This document shows positions 24,200-34,762 of a stretch of 64,000 bases of DNA, in pieces. This stretch comes from Calamus simplicifolius (lineage: Eukaryota; Streptophyta; Magnoliopsida; Arecales; Arecaceae). Position 1 is the stretch's first letter; the number at the start of each line of letters is the position of its first letter. Position numbers and translations under genes: made by a program. The DNA lies in contig UESW01004011.1 of assembly GCA_900491605.1 (NCBI GenBank), positions 995,783 to 1,059,782 on the forward strand, written 5' to 3'. A model generated the notes under the pieces. That model did not search any database. It saw only the letters and a program-made list of their open reading frames with translations, and was not told the origin of the DNA.

Positions 24200-25229
24200 T
24201 AATGATGCCCGATCACTGGTCCTGAACGTCGGGAAAAGGAAATGGATTGATTATCGAATCTTTGCTCCACCAGGTTGCCTTCAAAAAAGTCCCAGAACCG
24301 GAGGAATTTTTCGATGGGACCCTTCGACGCTCAAGTTAGCAATCGAGGTCACAGTTGAGGAAAAGCTCGAATGAGCTCTTTTTAGATGAAAAGTGTTCCC
24401 AAGAGGAGGGATTCCTCTCTGAGCGCTAAAATAGCGATTCCTTGGGGTTATCGCCCATACCTGATTATTGAGTGGATTCACCTTCTTATAAGGATTGATA
24501 CTTGCATGACCACATGGGATTCCGTGAAAAAGGAATATCCACGGAGTTCTTAGGAGTTGTGTGAATCTGGGCTGGTTGGTGGGTCCTGTCCCATCGGAGA
24601 GGAAGAAAACGGCGGTTGGTGGACTATGTCCTATCAGCCAATGGGGCTATTGGGTAGTTGGGTCCAGTCCCATCAGCGGCATGGCCAGTGGGTAGTTGGA
24701 TCTGGCGTTGTCAGGCGGCATGGGTCAGGAAGGTGGCGTCCTGAACTACCAGGGCGTTTCAACTCTCCCGAGGGAGCCGAGGTTAAGCTGGGTCGACCGG
24801 GGATGGCTGGGGCCAACCTCGCCGACCAGAAAGTGCCGGGGCGGGGCTAACCAGGAATGGTCGGGGCCGACTCGACGGGCTAAAGATGCCAGGGCCGAGC
24901 GGGCCGACCAGGAATGGTCAGGGCCGACTCGGCGGGCCTAGAGCCGAGCGGGACCGACCAGAAATGGTCGAGGCCGACTCGGCGGGCCTGGAGATGCCGG
25001 GGCCGAGCGGGGCCCACCAGGAATGGTTGGGGCCGACTCGGCGGGCTTGGAGACTCCGGGGCCGAGCGAGGCCGACCAGGAATGGTCGGGGCCGACTCGG
25101 CGGGCCTGAAGATGCCGAGGCCGAGCGGGGCCGACCAGGAATGGTCGGGGCCGACTCGGCGGGCCTGGAGACGCCGGAGCCGAGCGGGACCGACCAGGAA
25201 TGGTCGGAGCCGACTCGGCGGGCCTGGAG
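24200..25229 (-). repeat. E1 5' LTR (truncated)
   Basis: Repeats 12448 onwards. Compared with the left LTR it has a ~30-bp deletion near 24753, fewer 60-bp repeat units (about 6, at 24830-25229), and no U3 terminus: similarity stops at 'ggcctggaga' and AT-rich flank begins. The end next to the PBS reads TAATGATG, where the distal LTR reads TGATGACG. Confidence 0.85.
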
Positions 25230-27980
25230 ATTATGATGGATAAAATAGAAATACATTAATTGATTGGAGATTATATAAGCCCGGTATCTCAAACATTGGT
25301 GACCTTAGGTGACATGAAGAACTAACCATGCAGAATAGTGCATCATTTCCAGAAGGTGACAATAATGATGACACAAATTTAAAAGGAAACTATCTACAAC
25401 CCTTTAACATATTTCAATAATATAGTATCTTTTTCGGGGCTAATAACTTCTATAATATTAGCATCTAGGTCTGCAAAACTGGTGCTACGAACTATACTGG
25501 TACATTAATAGTTTAGTACAATATTGTATGGTATAACCTGAACCAAGTCAAGATGCCAATTTTTTTCCTCACTTTCAATCATAGTACTACTCAAAATGAG
25601 TGGCACAAGTTGGTATTGGGAAGTATAGGACAATTCCACTTGGTTTGGACAAATTTAGTTCATATTGAGTCAAACTTCAATACCATATTGAGTCAGACTG
25701 TTGTGATGGGAGTCAGACTGTTGTGATGGGCTGCAAGTGAATTGAAGACATGATGGAGATGTGCTTGAAAAGAAAGACCGCAATGGACTTGTGTGCGAAA
25801 GGAAAGATTGCGATGATGAGTTATAGATGCAGAGAAAGATTGGCCAAAGTTGCAGCTCTGATGTGATACTGTTAATGCAGTGAGTGTGAGAGACTCCTCT
25901 TGATGCGATCTTCATAGATGCACCAAGGTGTGGATGATGGGCAAGCAGGCCTAGCTTGTGAATGATGGGCGAAGGCCTTAATCCAACGTTTGAAGGTAAA
26001 ATCAGCCAATCAACAACACAACATAATGAAGCTCTCTAGCATGAATTTTGCTTTGCTCCAATCTGATGCGGGATGATTAAGAAAAGACCTGTTGGATCCT
26101 AGGCACATGGCATCACGTCAGGCAGGTGCCTTGAAGAAATGAGATGCAAGAATATCAACATACAAATAATAACAAATAGATAATTCTAAATGCGTAAACA
26201 CATTTAACAATGAATTATCAATTTATGAACACAGGCACAAATACAAATTCTAATGCATTAAGTAAGATTCTATACAATAATCTGTTTTTGATGAACAGAA
26301 AGATAGCTGCCGCAGCAGCAGCTAAGGAGGAGGAGCTACTTTCTTATCAACAAGAGCTGGACAATGACCTCAAATCATAATTTGCTTATACATATGAAAC
26401 AAGCTTTAGGCAAAAAAAGCTTGAAAATAGCACTAAATTGAGGCTAGATAAAGTAGTAGAAAAACACCTGCAAACTTCACAAATTATTATAAATAACTAT
26501 TATAGGTTTCAGTGAGAGTCCGGATGTTTAATGCACCTGTAGATGCAACATGTGATGCCAACACTTAATATCGCTCCAACAGAAATATATAAATAAAATA
26601 TAACACTCCAAGTTTCAGCACTTTTGCCAAAGCAAGCATGACATGAATGAATGCAATGCCACAAAGTATCGCATCCAACTATCCAAGTATCATCAGTTCC
26701 AAAGCTCCAATATTCATAAAAAAAATTAACTCTGAAGTTAAGACTTAGATCTTTTAAATTGCATATCAGAAGCTCCTCCTACTTATAAATTTAAATCAGG
26801 CATATTCCTACTTATAAATCTTAAACTATTTTTGAATCATCATGAGAGTGTAGCAGGCACCAAAATCAACTGTGACCTTGCAATCATAAAACTGGATATT
26901 TACAGCTCTTCTGAGTACAGCATGAAGTAAGACAACAACACATAAATCATGTGAGTTGAAGTGTTGAACAACATTTTAGCTATGATAGGAGGTAAGAGGA
27001 GATAAGCAATATAAAAGAAGATGAGATCAATGTAATGCACAGTCAAAATTTTTTTTCTTATAAAAAAATGAGAAGCAAAGTCTTAAAGCAGAACATACTC
27101 ACCCTACCGGCTAGAATTAGTTCATAAAATGATGCAACAATCAAACATAAAACTGACATTGTACAGTTCATTCTGTGTTTGTAAAGCACCAGTGAGCATA
27201 CTTTTCTTCCGCAACACTCATATGCATTAGGACAAATAGTTTGATAATCTGTTTGATCATGCTTGTATATTGAAGAATTATGAAGTAATATACAATGTAA
27301 CATCCAATAAAGTGATAATGGCAGATGTCATGTGGGGGGTGGTGTTGCGCTAAACTAACAAGATTTTTTTTTAACTTACATGATTTTATCACTGCAAAAT
27401 CGTACTAGGTTATATGATGCAAGAATCATTTTGTTACTTATTATCGCACTGAACTTAAACTTCTGACACCTTGCGGCAATTGTTGATTTAGCTGAGCAAG
27501 CACTTGAACATGAACCAGCATAAATGCTACAATTGATAATTGAAGAATTTCATTTGCCATGCCCTTTATAAGACGATATGGGTCAACCTTGATTTAAATA
27601 TATCTCATGGACAGACAACAATCCTAAATTAATTGAATGAGAGAAAGTATTCATAAAGCAGGTGCTAAGAAGATAGAGTCATGTTTATCTTCATTAAGGC
27701 AATGCATATTTTGTTAGACAAAAGATAATTTTAGAGGTGCGTATCACAAACTCATAATTATTCTAATATTTCAGAGTATGCATTGCACGACCGAGTTTCA
27801 TGAAGTATAACAATAATTATATAAAGCAAATAGCCAAATACCTGATTAGAAAGACTAATTTAAATTCTATAAGGAATATTTGATGTCTAAAGGCTACCAA
27901 TTACAGGTTCAGAAATGAAGTTGTGATATATCAACTTATATATAAGCACCAAGAGGGAAAACAAGCAGAGCAAGAGCATG
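25230..27980. other. Intergenic, no gene seen
   Basis: AT-rich sequence between E1 and E3. 'ggagattat' occurs both at the E1 breakpoint (25226) and again at ~25266, a short homology that could mark the deletion that removed the LTR end. A 19-bp direct repeat 'gagtcagactgttgtgatg' is duplicated at about 25690-25728. All open frames are under 85 codons and unsupported. Confidence 0.5.
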
Positions 27981-27985
27981 GTTTA
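27981..27985. repeat. E3 target-site duplication, left (gttta)
   Basis: GTTTA at 27981-27985 matches GTTTA at 32954-32958, immediately outside the TG...CA ends of E3. A 5-bp duplication is usual for Ty3/gypsy integration and fixes both element borders. Confidence 0.9.
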
Positions 27986-29953
27986 TGATGACGCTCAATC
28001 ACCTCTCCTGGACGTCGGGAACGGAGGCTCTTCTTCACCAGGTTACCTACAGAAAAGTCCCAGGACCGGAGAGGGCTCTCCGATGGGACCCTCCGACGCC
28101 CAAGTTAGCAACTGTGGTCACAGCTGAAGAGGGGCTCGAGTGAGCCTTTTTTAGTATGAGAAAGGAGGTCTCAGGGAGGAGGAATTCCTTTCTAAAAGTT
28201 GAGATGGCGATTTTGGGGGTTATCACGCATACCTGTTTACTGGGTGGATTCACCTTTTTATAGGGGTTGACCCTGGCATGATCACGTGGGATTGCGTGAA
28301 GTTAGAATATCTGCTGAGCCCTTGCGTGAATCTGGGCTGGTTAGTGGGCTACGTCCCATCAGTTGTTGGGTAGGTGGGTCTTGTCCCATCATCGGCGTGG
28401 CCGGTGGGTTGTTGGATCTGGCGCTGTCAGGCGGCGCGCGTCAGAGAGGTGGCGCCCTGAACTGATGGGCCATGCTGAGGCTGATCTGGCAGGAACCGGA
28501 AATCCTGACTTATCATGACCGAGCCGGGTCGACCCGAGATGGCTGGGGCCCATCCCGCTGGCAAGGCAGTGCCGGGGCGGGGCCGAATCGACGGACTTGG
28601 AGGCGTCGGGGCCGAGTCGGGCCAGCCAGAGGTGGCCTTGGCCGACTCAGCGGAACTGGAGACGCCAGGGCCGAGTCGGGCTGGCCGGGGATGGCCTTGG
28701 CCGACTCGACGGAACTGGAGACGCCGAGGCCGAGTCGGGATGGCCGGGGATGGCCTTGGCCGACTCGGCGGAACTGGAAAGGCGAAGGAAGTGTCGAGGC
28801 CGACTCGCTTGGAGAAGTAGGGGGCCGGCTAGGAAGATGCCGGGCCGCCTGGGAAGATGGCGGGACCGGCTGGAAGGTGCCGGGGCCGCTTAGCTTGGAC
28901 ACGCCGAGGCCGGTTAGGAAGGTGCCGGGGCCGCCTGGGAGGTGCCGGGGCCGGCCAGGAAGATGCCGGGGCTGCCTAGCTTGGACACGCCGGAGCCGAT
29001 TAGGAAGGTGCCGGGGCCGCCTAGCTTGGACACGTCGGGGCCGGTTAGGAAGGTGCCGAAGATGCCGGGGCCGGCTGGGAGGTGTCGACCTTTGGGGCCG
29101 TCGGTCTTGGAGCCATCGGTCATGGAGCCGTCGACCTTTGGGGCCGTCGGCCTTTGGAGGTGTCGGCCTTTGGGGCCGTCGGTCTTGGAAGTGTCGACCT
29201 TGGAGCCGTCGGTCATGCAGCCGTCGGCCTTTGAGGTGTCGGCCTTTGGGGCCGTCGGTCATGCAGCCGTCGGCCTTTGAGGTGTCGGCCATGGAGCCGT
29301 CGGCCTTGGAGGTATCGGCCTTTGGGGCCATCGGTCTTAGAGGTATCGGCCTTTGGGGCCGTCGGTCTTGGAGGTGTCGGCCATTGGGGCCATCGGCCTT
29401 GGAGCTGTCGGCTTTGGAGCTGTCGGTCATGGAGGTGTCGGCCTTTGGGGCCGTCGGTCTTGGAGGTGTTGGCCTTTAGGGCCGTCGGTCTTGGAGCCGT
29501 CGGTCTTGGAGGTGTCGACCTTTGGGGCCGTCGGTCTTGAAGCCGTCGATCTTGGAGGTATCGGCCTTTGGGGCCGTCGGCCTTTGGGGCCGTCGGTCTT
29601 GGAGGTATCGGCCTTTAGGGCTGTCGGCCTTGGAGGTGTCGGCCTTTGGAGCCGTCGATCTTGGAGCCGTCGGTCTTGGAGGTGTCGGCCCTTGGGGCCG
29701 TCGACCTTGAAGCCGTCGGTCTTGGAGGTGTCGGCCTTTGGGGCCGTCGGTCTTGGAGGTATCGGCCTTTGGAGCCGTCGGTCTTGGAGCCGTCGGCCTT
29801 GGAGGTGTCGGCCTTTGGGGCCGTCGGTCTTGGAGCCGTCGGTCTTGGAGTGTCGGCCTTTGGGGCCGTCGGTCTTGAAGCCGTCGGGGACGTTGAGGTC
29901 GAAGTGGGCCGTTCAAAATTTTTTATTCTCCATGGGGTCAACTGGCCCCATCA
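27986..29953 (-). repeat. E3 3' LTR with three minisatellites
   Basis: The U5-like part (27986-28560) contains TATAAAAA (28255-28262) and a CACGTG G-box (28283-28288) on the minus strand. The remainder is GC-rich tandem repeat: ~60-bp units (28600-28800; 'ggccgagtcgggctggccgg'), ~45-bp units (28880-29080; 'ggaaggtgccggggccgcct'), and a long 15/16-bp array (29080-29885). It ends 'ggccccatca', with an inverted repeat TGGGGTCAACTGGCCCCA just inside. Confidence 0.88.
29080..29885. repeat. 15/16-bp minisatellite in E3 left LTR
   Basis: Three monomer types alternate: GTCGGCCTTTGGGGCC (16), GTCGGTCTTGGAGCC (15) and GTCGGTCTTGGAGGT (15), in about 50 copies. The CGGCC-tttgg-GGCCG inverted repeat lies in the first type. 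The same array is at 32110-32880 in the other LTR with a different order of types. Long open frames across it (for example 28472-29479, +) are by-products of stop-free repeats. Confidence 0.92.
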
Positions 29954-30349
29954 AATGCCCCCCACACTCCTTGAGCTTGCGTGCCCTACACCAGCTAAGC
30001 GAAAGGAGTGTAGAACTTCAAAAAAATTTTGGAGGCAAATTGATTACCTCACGCCCGCCACTCAAAGCAGCGTACGCTAACTTTTTGGAGAGATGCTCGC
30101 CAGTTAGCCATTGAGGCAAAGATAAAGCCGATGAGGCAAAGTTGAGGCCGTCGAGAACCTTTTGAACCCCGGAGGATGACCCGAGAGTCGCTGGGATTCG
30201 ACCATGCTCGGGAGCCTTTAACCCCGGAGGGTGACCAGAGGGTGCTTGGGCCAGGCTCAGGTGCCTTTTTCTTTAAAGAAATTGGTCTCCTTCTATAGGG
30301 TTGATGACCTGCCCCTCAGGAAACTCTGTTGATTGGAATCCGCAGGTCT

Positions 30350-30560
30350 TGAGCTTGAGGGTGCCGACGCAGAGCCGGGCTTTGGTGCCGATGCGGAGCC
30401 GGTCTTTGGTGCCGACGCGGAGCCGGTCTTTGTTGCCGACGCGGAGCTGGTCTTTGGTGCCGACGCGGAGCCGATCTTTGTTGCCGACGCGGAGCCGGTC
30501 TTTGGTGCCGACGCGGAGCCGGTCTTTGTTGCCGACGCGGAGCCGATCTTTGTGCCTGGC
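30350..30560. repeat. 24-bp tandem repeat in E3 interior (~8-9 copies)
   Basis: The unit 'ggtgccgacgcggagccggt' plus 'cttt' repeats with G/T alternation (ggtgcc/gttgcc), giving a 48-bp higher-order period. Since 24 is a multiple of three, every frame is open; on the element's sense strand one frame reads an 8-residue KDRLRVGT/N repeat following MASKSPGPARH (30584). Whether that peptide is made is unknown. Confidence 0.9.
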
Positions 30561-30703
30561 TGGCCCAGGACTTTTTGATGCCAAAGCGAGGTTGGCCTTG
30601 GATGTTGATGCAAGGTAGGTCTTCCCTGCATGACATTTTTAAGTATTAATGAAAGAAAACCGTCTTAAGTGCAGTGTACTTAGCTCTTGTAGCGAGCGGA
30701 TCA

Positions 30704-30970
30704 CTAGCCCACTGGTGCAGCTATCATGGGCGATGTGAGAGGCTTGGGGTGCTGCTGAGTGGCCCCCGAGCGTTGCTTCTGCAGTTCATGAAATGCTACT
30801 TTCAAAGCTTGATCTTGCCGATTGAGGATGGCCAGCTGGTTAATCAAAGCAGCTGAAGTTGGCGATGAAGGAGGGCCAGGGAGAGAGAGACTGGTCTTTT
30901 GTCGCTCAGTGCGATGTGGATGCCCTCCAACACGATTGGTAAGAACCTCTGGCATGCGCATCACCACCAT
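30704..30970 (-). CDS. E3 short ORF at the gag position (88 codons)
   Basis: The first ATG-started frame after the primer site on the sense strand (start 30970, ~80 bases from the PBS). The protein has a basic, Pro/Ser-rich N-terminal half and a predicted helix, ALINQLAILNRQDQALKVAF, reminiscent of the helical N-terminus before gag cores in the larger elements. It has no capsid core or zinc knuckle. It may be a gag remnant or a packaging-related leader peptide; coding is not established. Confidence 0.35.
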   Translation of the reverse strand: MVVMRMPEVLTNRVGGHPHRTERQKTSLSLPGPPSSPTSAALINQLAILNRQDQALKVAFHELQKQRSGATQQHPKPLTSPMIAAPVG

Positions 30971-31056
30971 AGCTATCTTAAAGGGGACGGAAACTTATAG
31001 CTCAAGGAGACAGCGTTCTTTCCTTCAGCGCGTCCCCCCTTCCTGGCGCGCCAATC

Positions 31057-32953
31057 TAATGACGCTCAATCATCTCTCCTGGACGTCGGCAACGGAGGCT
31101 CTTCTTCACCAGGTTACCTGCAGAAAAGTCCCAGGACCGGAAGGGGGTCTCCGACGGGACCCTCCGACGCCCAAGTCAGCAATCGAGGTCACAGCAGAGA
31201 AGAAGCTCGAGAGAGCTCTTGGAAAGAGGAGAGATCTCAGAAGGACCGGAGTTTTCCTCTGAGTATTAGGGTATCAAGTGTGTAAACTTGCATTACCTGG
31301 TTCTCGAAGTGATTTACCCTTTTATAGGGGTTGACGCTGGTACGATCATGTGGGCTTTCGTGAAGTCAGGATGTCTGCTAAGCCCTTGCGTGAATCCGGG
31401 CTGGTTGGTGGGCTACGTCCCATCAGTTGTTGGGTAGGTGGGTCTTGTCCCATCACCGGCATGGCCGATGGGTTGTTGGATCTGGCGTTGTCAGGCGGCG
31501 CGCGTCAGAGAGGTGGCGCCCTGAACTGATGGGCCATGCTGGGGCTGATCTGGCGGGAACTGGGAAATCCCGACTTATCAGGGCCGAGCCGGGTCGACCC
31601 GAGATGGCTGGGGCCCATCCCGCTGGCAAGGCAGTGCCGGGACGGGGCCAAATCGATGGACTTGGAGGCGTCGGGGCCGAGTCGAACCGGCCAGGGGTGG
31701 CCTTGGCCGACTGAGCGAAACTGGAGACGCCGGGGCCGAGTTGGGCTGGCCGGGGATGGCCTTGGCCGATTCGGCGAAACTGGAGAGGCGGAGGAAGTGT
31801 CGGGACCGACTCGCTTGGAGAAGTAGAAGGCCGGCTAGGAAGATGCCGGGGCCGGCTGGGAGGTGCCGGGGCCGCCTAGCTTAGACACGTCGGGGCCGGT
31901 TAGGAAGGTGCCGGGGCCGCCTAGCTTGGACACACCGGGGCCGGTTAGGAAGGTGCCGGGGCCGCCTGGGAGGTGCCGGGACCGGCCAGGAAGATGCTGG
32001 GGCCGCCTAGCTTGGACACGCCGGGGCCGGTTAGGAAGGTGCCGAAACCGCCTAGCTTGGACACACCGGGGCCGGTTAGGAAGGTGCCGAAGATGCCGGG
32101 GCCGGCTGGGAGGTGTCGACCTTTGGGGCCGTCGGTCTTGGAGCCGTCGGTCATAGAGCTGTCGGCCTTTGGGGCCGTCGGCCTTGGAGCCGTCAATCTT
32201 GGAAGTGTCGGCCTTTGGGGTCGTCGATCTTTGAGTTGTCGGCCTTGGAGCCGTCTGTCTTGGAGCCGTCGGCCTTGGAGGTGTCGGCCTTTGGGGCTAT
32301 CGGTCTTGAAGGTGTCGGCCTTTGGAACCGTCGGCCTTGGAGCTGTCGGTCTTGGAGGTGTCGGCCTTTGGAGCCGTCGGCCTTGGAGGTGTCGGCCTTT
32401 GGGGCCGTCGGTCTTGGAGGTGTCAGCCTTTGGGGCCGTCGATCTTGGAGCCGTCGGTCATGGAGGTATGGTCTTTGGAGCCGTCGGTCTTGAAGGTGTT
32501 GACCTTTGGGGCCGTCGATCTTTGAGGTGTCGGCCTTTGGGACCGTCGGTCTTAGAGTTGTCGGCCTTGGAGGTGTCGGCCTTGGAGGTGTCAGCTTTTG
32601 GGGCCGTCGGCCTTATAGAGGTATCGGCCTTTGGGGCCGTCGGTCTTGGAACCGTCGGCCTTGAAGGTGTCGGCCTTTGGGGCCATCGGCCTTGGAGCCG
32701 TCGGTCTTGGAGGTGTCGGCCTTTGGGACCATCGGTCTTAGAGGTGTCGGCCTTTGGAACCGTCGATCTTGGAGCCGTCGGTCTTGGAGCCGTTGGCCTT
32801 GAAGGTGTCGGCCTTTGGGGCCGTCGGTCTTAGAGCCGTCGGTCTTGGAGTGTCGGCTTTGGGGCCGTCGGTCTTGGAGCCGTCGGGGATGTTAAGGTCG
32901 AAGTAGGTCGTTCAAAAAATTTTTATTCTCCATGGGGTCAACTGGCCCCATCA
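31057..32953 (-). repeat. E3 5' LTR
   Basis: Repeats 27986-29953 and ends at 32953 in CATCA. It keeps TATAAAAG near 31319-31326, but the G-box is changed to CATGTG. It contains ~45-bp units (31860-32090) and the 15/16-bp array (32110-32880). The edge next to the PBS reads TAATGACG, against TGATGACG in the distal LTR, the same difference as in E1. Confidence 0.88.
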
Positions 32954-33266
32954 GTTTACAAACCTCGGAATTTTCTTTTGGATCATTCATAACTCGTATC
33001 ATGGATTTCACAGAAATTACATGAAAAAAGAAAAGAAATCGCAAAGGCACTAGCTTTAATATGACAATATCGATGACTTGAAGGACTGAAGTCATAGAAA
33101 TTTCAAGAAGACTAAAAAGAAATGATCAAGACAAGCACAACCTTAAGATGGAAACATTAATGACTTACAGGACTCAAATAATTACAGATATCTATCGTGA
33201 AGTTAGGAGATCATATAAATTTCAAGAAATCCCAAAAGAAACTATCAGAGGCGTACTTGCTTTAAG
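32954..33266 (-). repeat. Old LTR remnant with ~120-bp tandem repeats (left part)
   Basis: Contains the E3 right target duplication (32954-32958) and two degenerate repeats with the words 'tatcgatgactt', 'atagaaatttcaaga', 'aaaagaaa' and 'ctttaaga'. The same words recur right of E2 at 48754-48960, so E2 interrupted one repeat tract. No gene. Confidence 0.6.
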
Positions 33267-33271
33267 ATTAC
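33267..33271. repeat. E2 target-site duplication, left (attac)
   Basis: ATTAC at 33267-33271 matches ATTAC at 48749-48753, flanking the TG...CA ends of E2. This proves a single insertion event and intact element borders. Confidence 0.92.
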
Positions 33272-34350
33272 TGTTGCCGCCGGGATCCGTCCTCCGACTC
33301 GGGCGCGGTCGATCTCCAGGGAAGGGGGGCGGACCTGCACAAAAAGTCCTCGCGCGAGAGGCATTGGGGTTGGCTCTCCGCGGAAGACCCTCCGACGCTC
33401 AAGTCAGTGGAGAAGAAATCGGCGATCAACCAGATAATGGGAAGGTGGATCTCTCCGGGAGACCTCTCCGGGGACGACCAATCAAGAGCTCTAGAGGGCA
33501 AGAGCACCAACGAGCCGCCGAAGAGAGCCGTGAGGGTGAGAGCGCACGTATGAGTGTGCCAAAAAGATGCGTGTCTCTGCGTAAGGAGATGCGTACCTGA
33601 GGGAATCTGGGAGTGTCCAATTTAAAGACTGTCACCTGGACCTTGAGCGTCTTCTGGAAGGTTCAGAGGTTGTTAGAATACGAAGGTGGATAGAATTAGG
33701 CCGCTGTGGGGCCGTGGAATCCGTATCCTGTTTGTTAGGGGATCGATGGCTGGGAGAGCACCTTGATGTCTCAAGATCCGGTCGAGTAGACCTGGGGCAG
33801 TTATGATAGGCTCTAGGCCACGTCTCGACATGATTCCTTATCTAGGATATCATTCTGGTGAGCCTGGGCTCTCCTGCGTTAGATTCCGCGGAGGTAGGTA
33901 TTAGGTTGTGGATCGCTTGATGAAGCCGGGTCATAGAGACTCGGGGGAAAGCGAGCTACGAGAGCTCGGAAAGGAGTCGAGCTAGGGAAGCCCGGAAGGA
34001 GCCGAGTTAGGGAAGCCCGGAAGGAGCCGAGCTTTGGAAGCCCGGAAGGAGCCGAGCTATGGAAGCCCGGAAAGGGGCCGAGCTAGGAAGCCCGGAAGGA
34101 GCCGAGCTAGGGAAGCCCGGAAGGAGCCGAGCTATGGAAGCCCGGAAAGGGGCCGAGCTAGGGAAGCCCGGAAAGGACCGAGCTAGGGAAGCCCGGAAAG
34201 GGGCCTAGCTAGGGAAGCCCAGAAGGAGCCGAGCTAGGGAAGCCCGGAAGGGCCGAGCTAGGGAAGCCCGAAAGGAGCCGAGCTAGGGAAGAGGTCGGCC
34301 TTAGCCGCCTCACACGGATATTAATGCAATGTCGATTTTACCCCCCAACA
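33272..34350 (-). repeat. E2 3' LTR (1079 bp)
   Basis: Runs from TGTTGCCGCCGGGATCC to CCCCCCAACA. A 25-bp minisatellite ('gggaagcccggaaggagccg' + 'agcta') occupies about 33977-34295 with ~12 copies. The minus-strand TATA present in the other LTR (TATAAATT) is changed here to TTTAAATT near 33617-33625. Confidence 0.92.
33977..34295. repeat. 25-bp minisatellite in E2 left LTR (~12 copies)
   Basis: The unit is GGGAAGCCCGGAAGGAGCCG followed by AGCTA; single-base length variants arise from a GGGG/GG alternation. The right LTR has only ~10 units (48428-48680). Copy-number change accounts for much of the 1079 versus 975 bp difference between the LTRs. Confidence 0.92.
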
Positions 34351-34368
34351 CATGCCCTCCACTCCCTA
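34351..34368 (-). promoter_or_regulatory. E2 polypurine tract
   Basis: Plus-strand CATGCCCTCCACTCCCTA abuts the 3' LTR; the minus strand reads TAGGGAGTGGAGGGCATG, then the LTR start TGTTGGGG. Position and purine content fit the plus-strand primer. Confidence 0.75.
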
Positions 34369-34648
34369 GTTCAAAGCGTAGGTTCGGGCATAGGGAGTAC
34401 AAGTTCAAATGGCGCATCCCAGATGGGACGTCTTAGTTTAGACAGCTCATGCAATGATGCCCTAATTAATGCGACAGGGCCATACTGCCTTCGGGGCTAA
34501 GGCTCCTCCGAGAGTGACGGTTGGGATTATGCCACGTCGTGAATCCCGATCGATCGGGCATTTGTCGAGGCGATTCTGGATGCCTCGGGCGAGACGCCCT
34601 ATCTCCTCCAGGAGGCTCCCTTAGTGGGGAAGCAAAGCGATAGACGTA

Positions 34649-34662
34649 CCATATATATATGT
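34649..34662 (+). promoter_or_regulatory. Possible TATA box of the main E2 antisense gene
   Basis: CCATATATATATGT lies ~100 bp upstream of the ATG at 34763, a spacing like that of the clearer TATAAAAG in E1. No G-box is adjacent. Simple AT alternation makes this weaker than the E1 case. Confidence 0.4.
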
Positions 34663-34762
34663 GCACGTTCGCAGCATCCTCTCATCTTGTTTTTTGAAAA
34701 ATTTGGCCTTTCATCCTCCTCGATTCTCATCGTCCCGCCTGGTGTTTCTTCTCTCAATCGAG

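Larger units (their letters stand above)
12448..25229 (-). mobile_element. E1: Tat-type Ty3/gypsy LTR retrotransposon with antisense gene
   Basis: Sense strand is minus. The order along the element is 5' LTR (24200-25229), PBS, gag, pol (protease, reverse transcriptase, two RNase H segments, integrase), a 141-bp repeat array, an antisense gene on the plus strand, polypurine tract, 3' LTR (12448-13791). Dual RNase H, the CX2HX4HX4C gag knuckle and an extra antisense ORF are features of the plant Tat lineage. Gag and pol carry several frameshifts and one in-frame TAG, so the copy is inactive. The right LTR lacks the terminal ~55 bases of U3 present in the left one; it stops inside its minisatellite at ~25229. 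No target duplication could therefore be identified. Confidence 0.88.
29954..31056 (-). other. E3 internal region
   Basis: 1103 bp between the LTRs. From the left: polypurine-tract complement AATGCCCCCCACACTCCTT, about 350 bp of non-coding sequence with a duplicated 'aaccccggaggrtgacc' motif (30154-30250), a 24-bp array (30350-30555), a short minus-strand ORF (30704-30970), an ~80-base leader and the PBS. No polymerase gene remnant could be read in any frame. Confidence 0.75.
27986..32953 (-). mobile_element. E3: non-autonomous LTR retrotransposon with minisatellite LTRs
   Basis: Two ~1.9-kb LTRs (27986-29953, 31057-32953) enclose only 1103 bp. All cis signals for mobility are present: PBS (TGGCGCGCCAGGAAGGGG on the minus strand, starting at 31053), polypurine tract (29954-29972), TG...CA ends and a perfect gttta duplication. 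No protease, reverse transcriptase or integrase is present. The U5 sequence and the PBS core match E1, so E1-like enzymes are the obvious helper. LTRs make up nearly 80% of its length. This resembles TRIM/LARD-type parasites but with the proportions reversed: big LTRs, small interior. Confidence 0.88.

Noticed and set aside
28472..29479. 335-codon plus-strand open frame
   Set aside because: Runs through the E3 LTR minisatellites; the product is a low-complexity repeat (RRSWRCRPLGPS type) and the opposite strand is equally open.
30293..30636. Minus ORFs of about 105 codons in the E3 interior
   Set aside because: Three frames open through the 24-bp array; only mentioned as a possible repeat peptide.
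31973..32833. 286-codon plus-strand open frame
   Set aside because: Same minisatellite artefact in the other E3 LTR.
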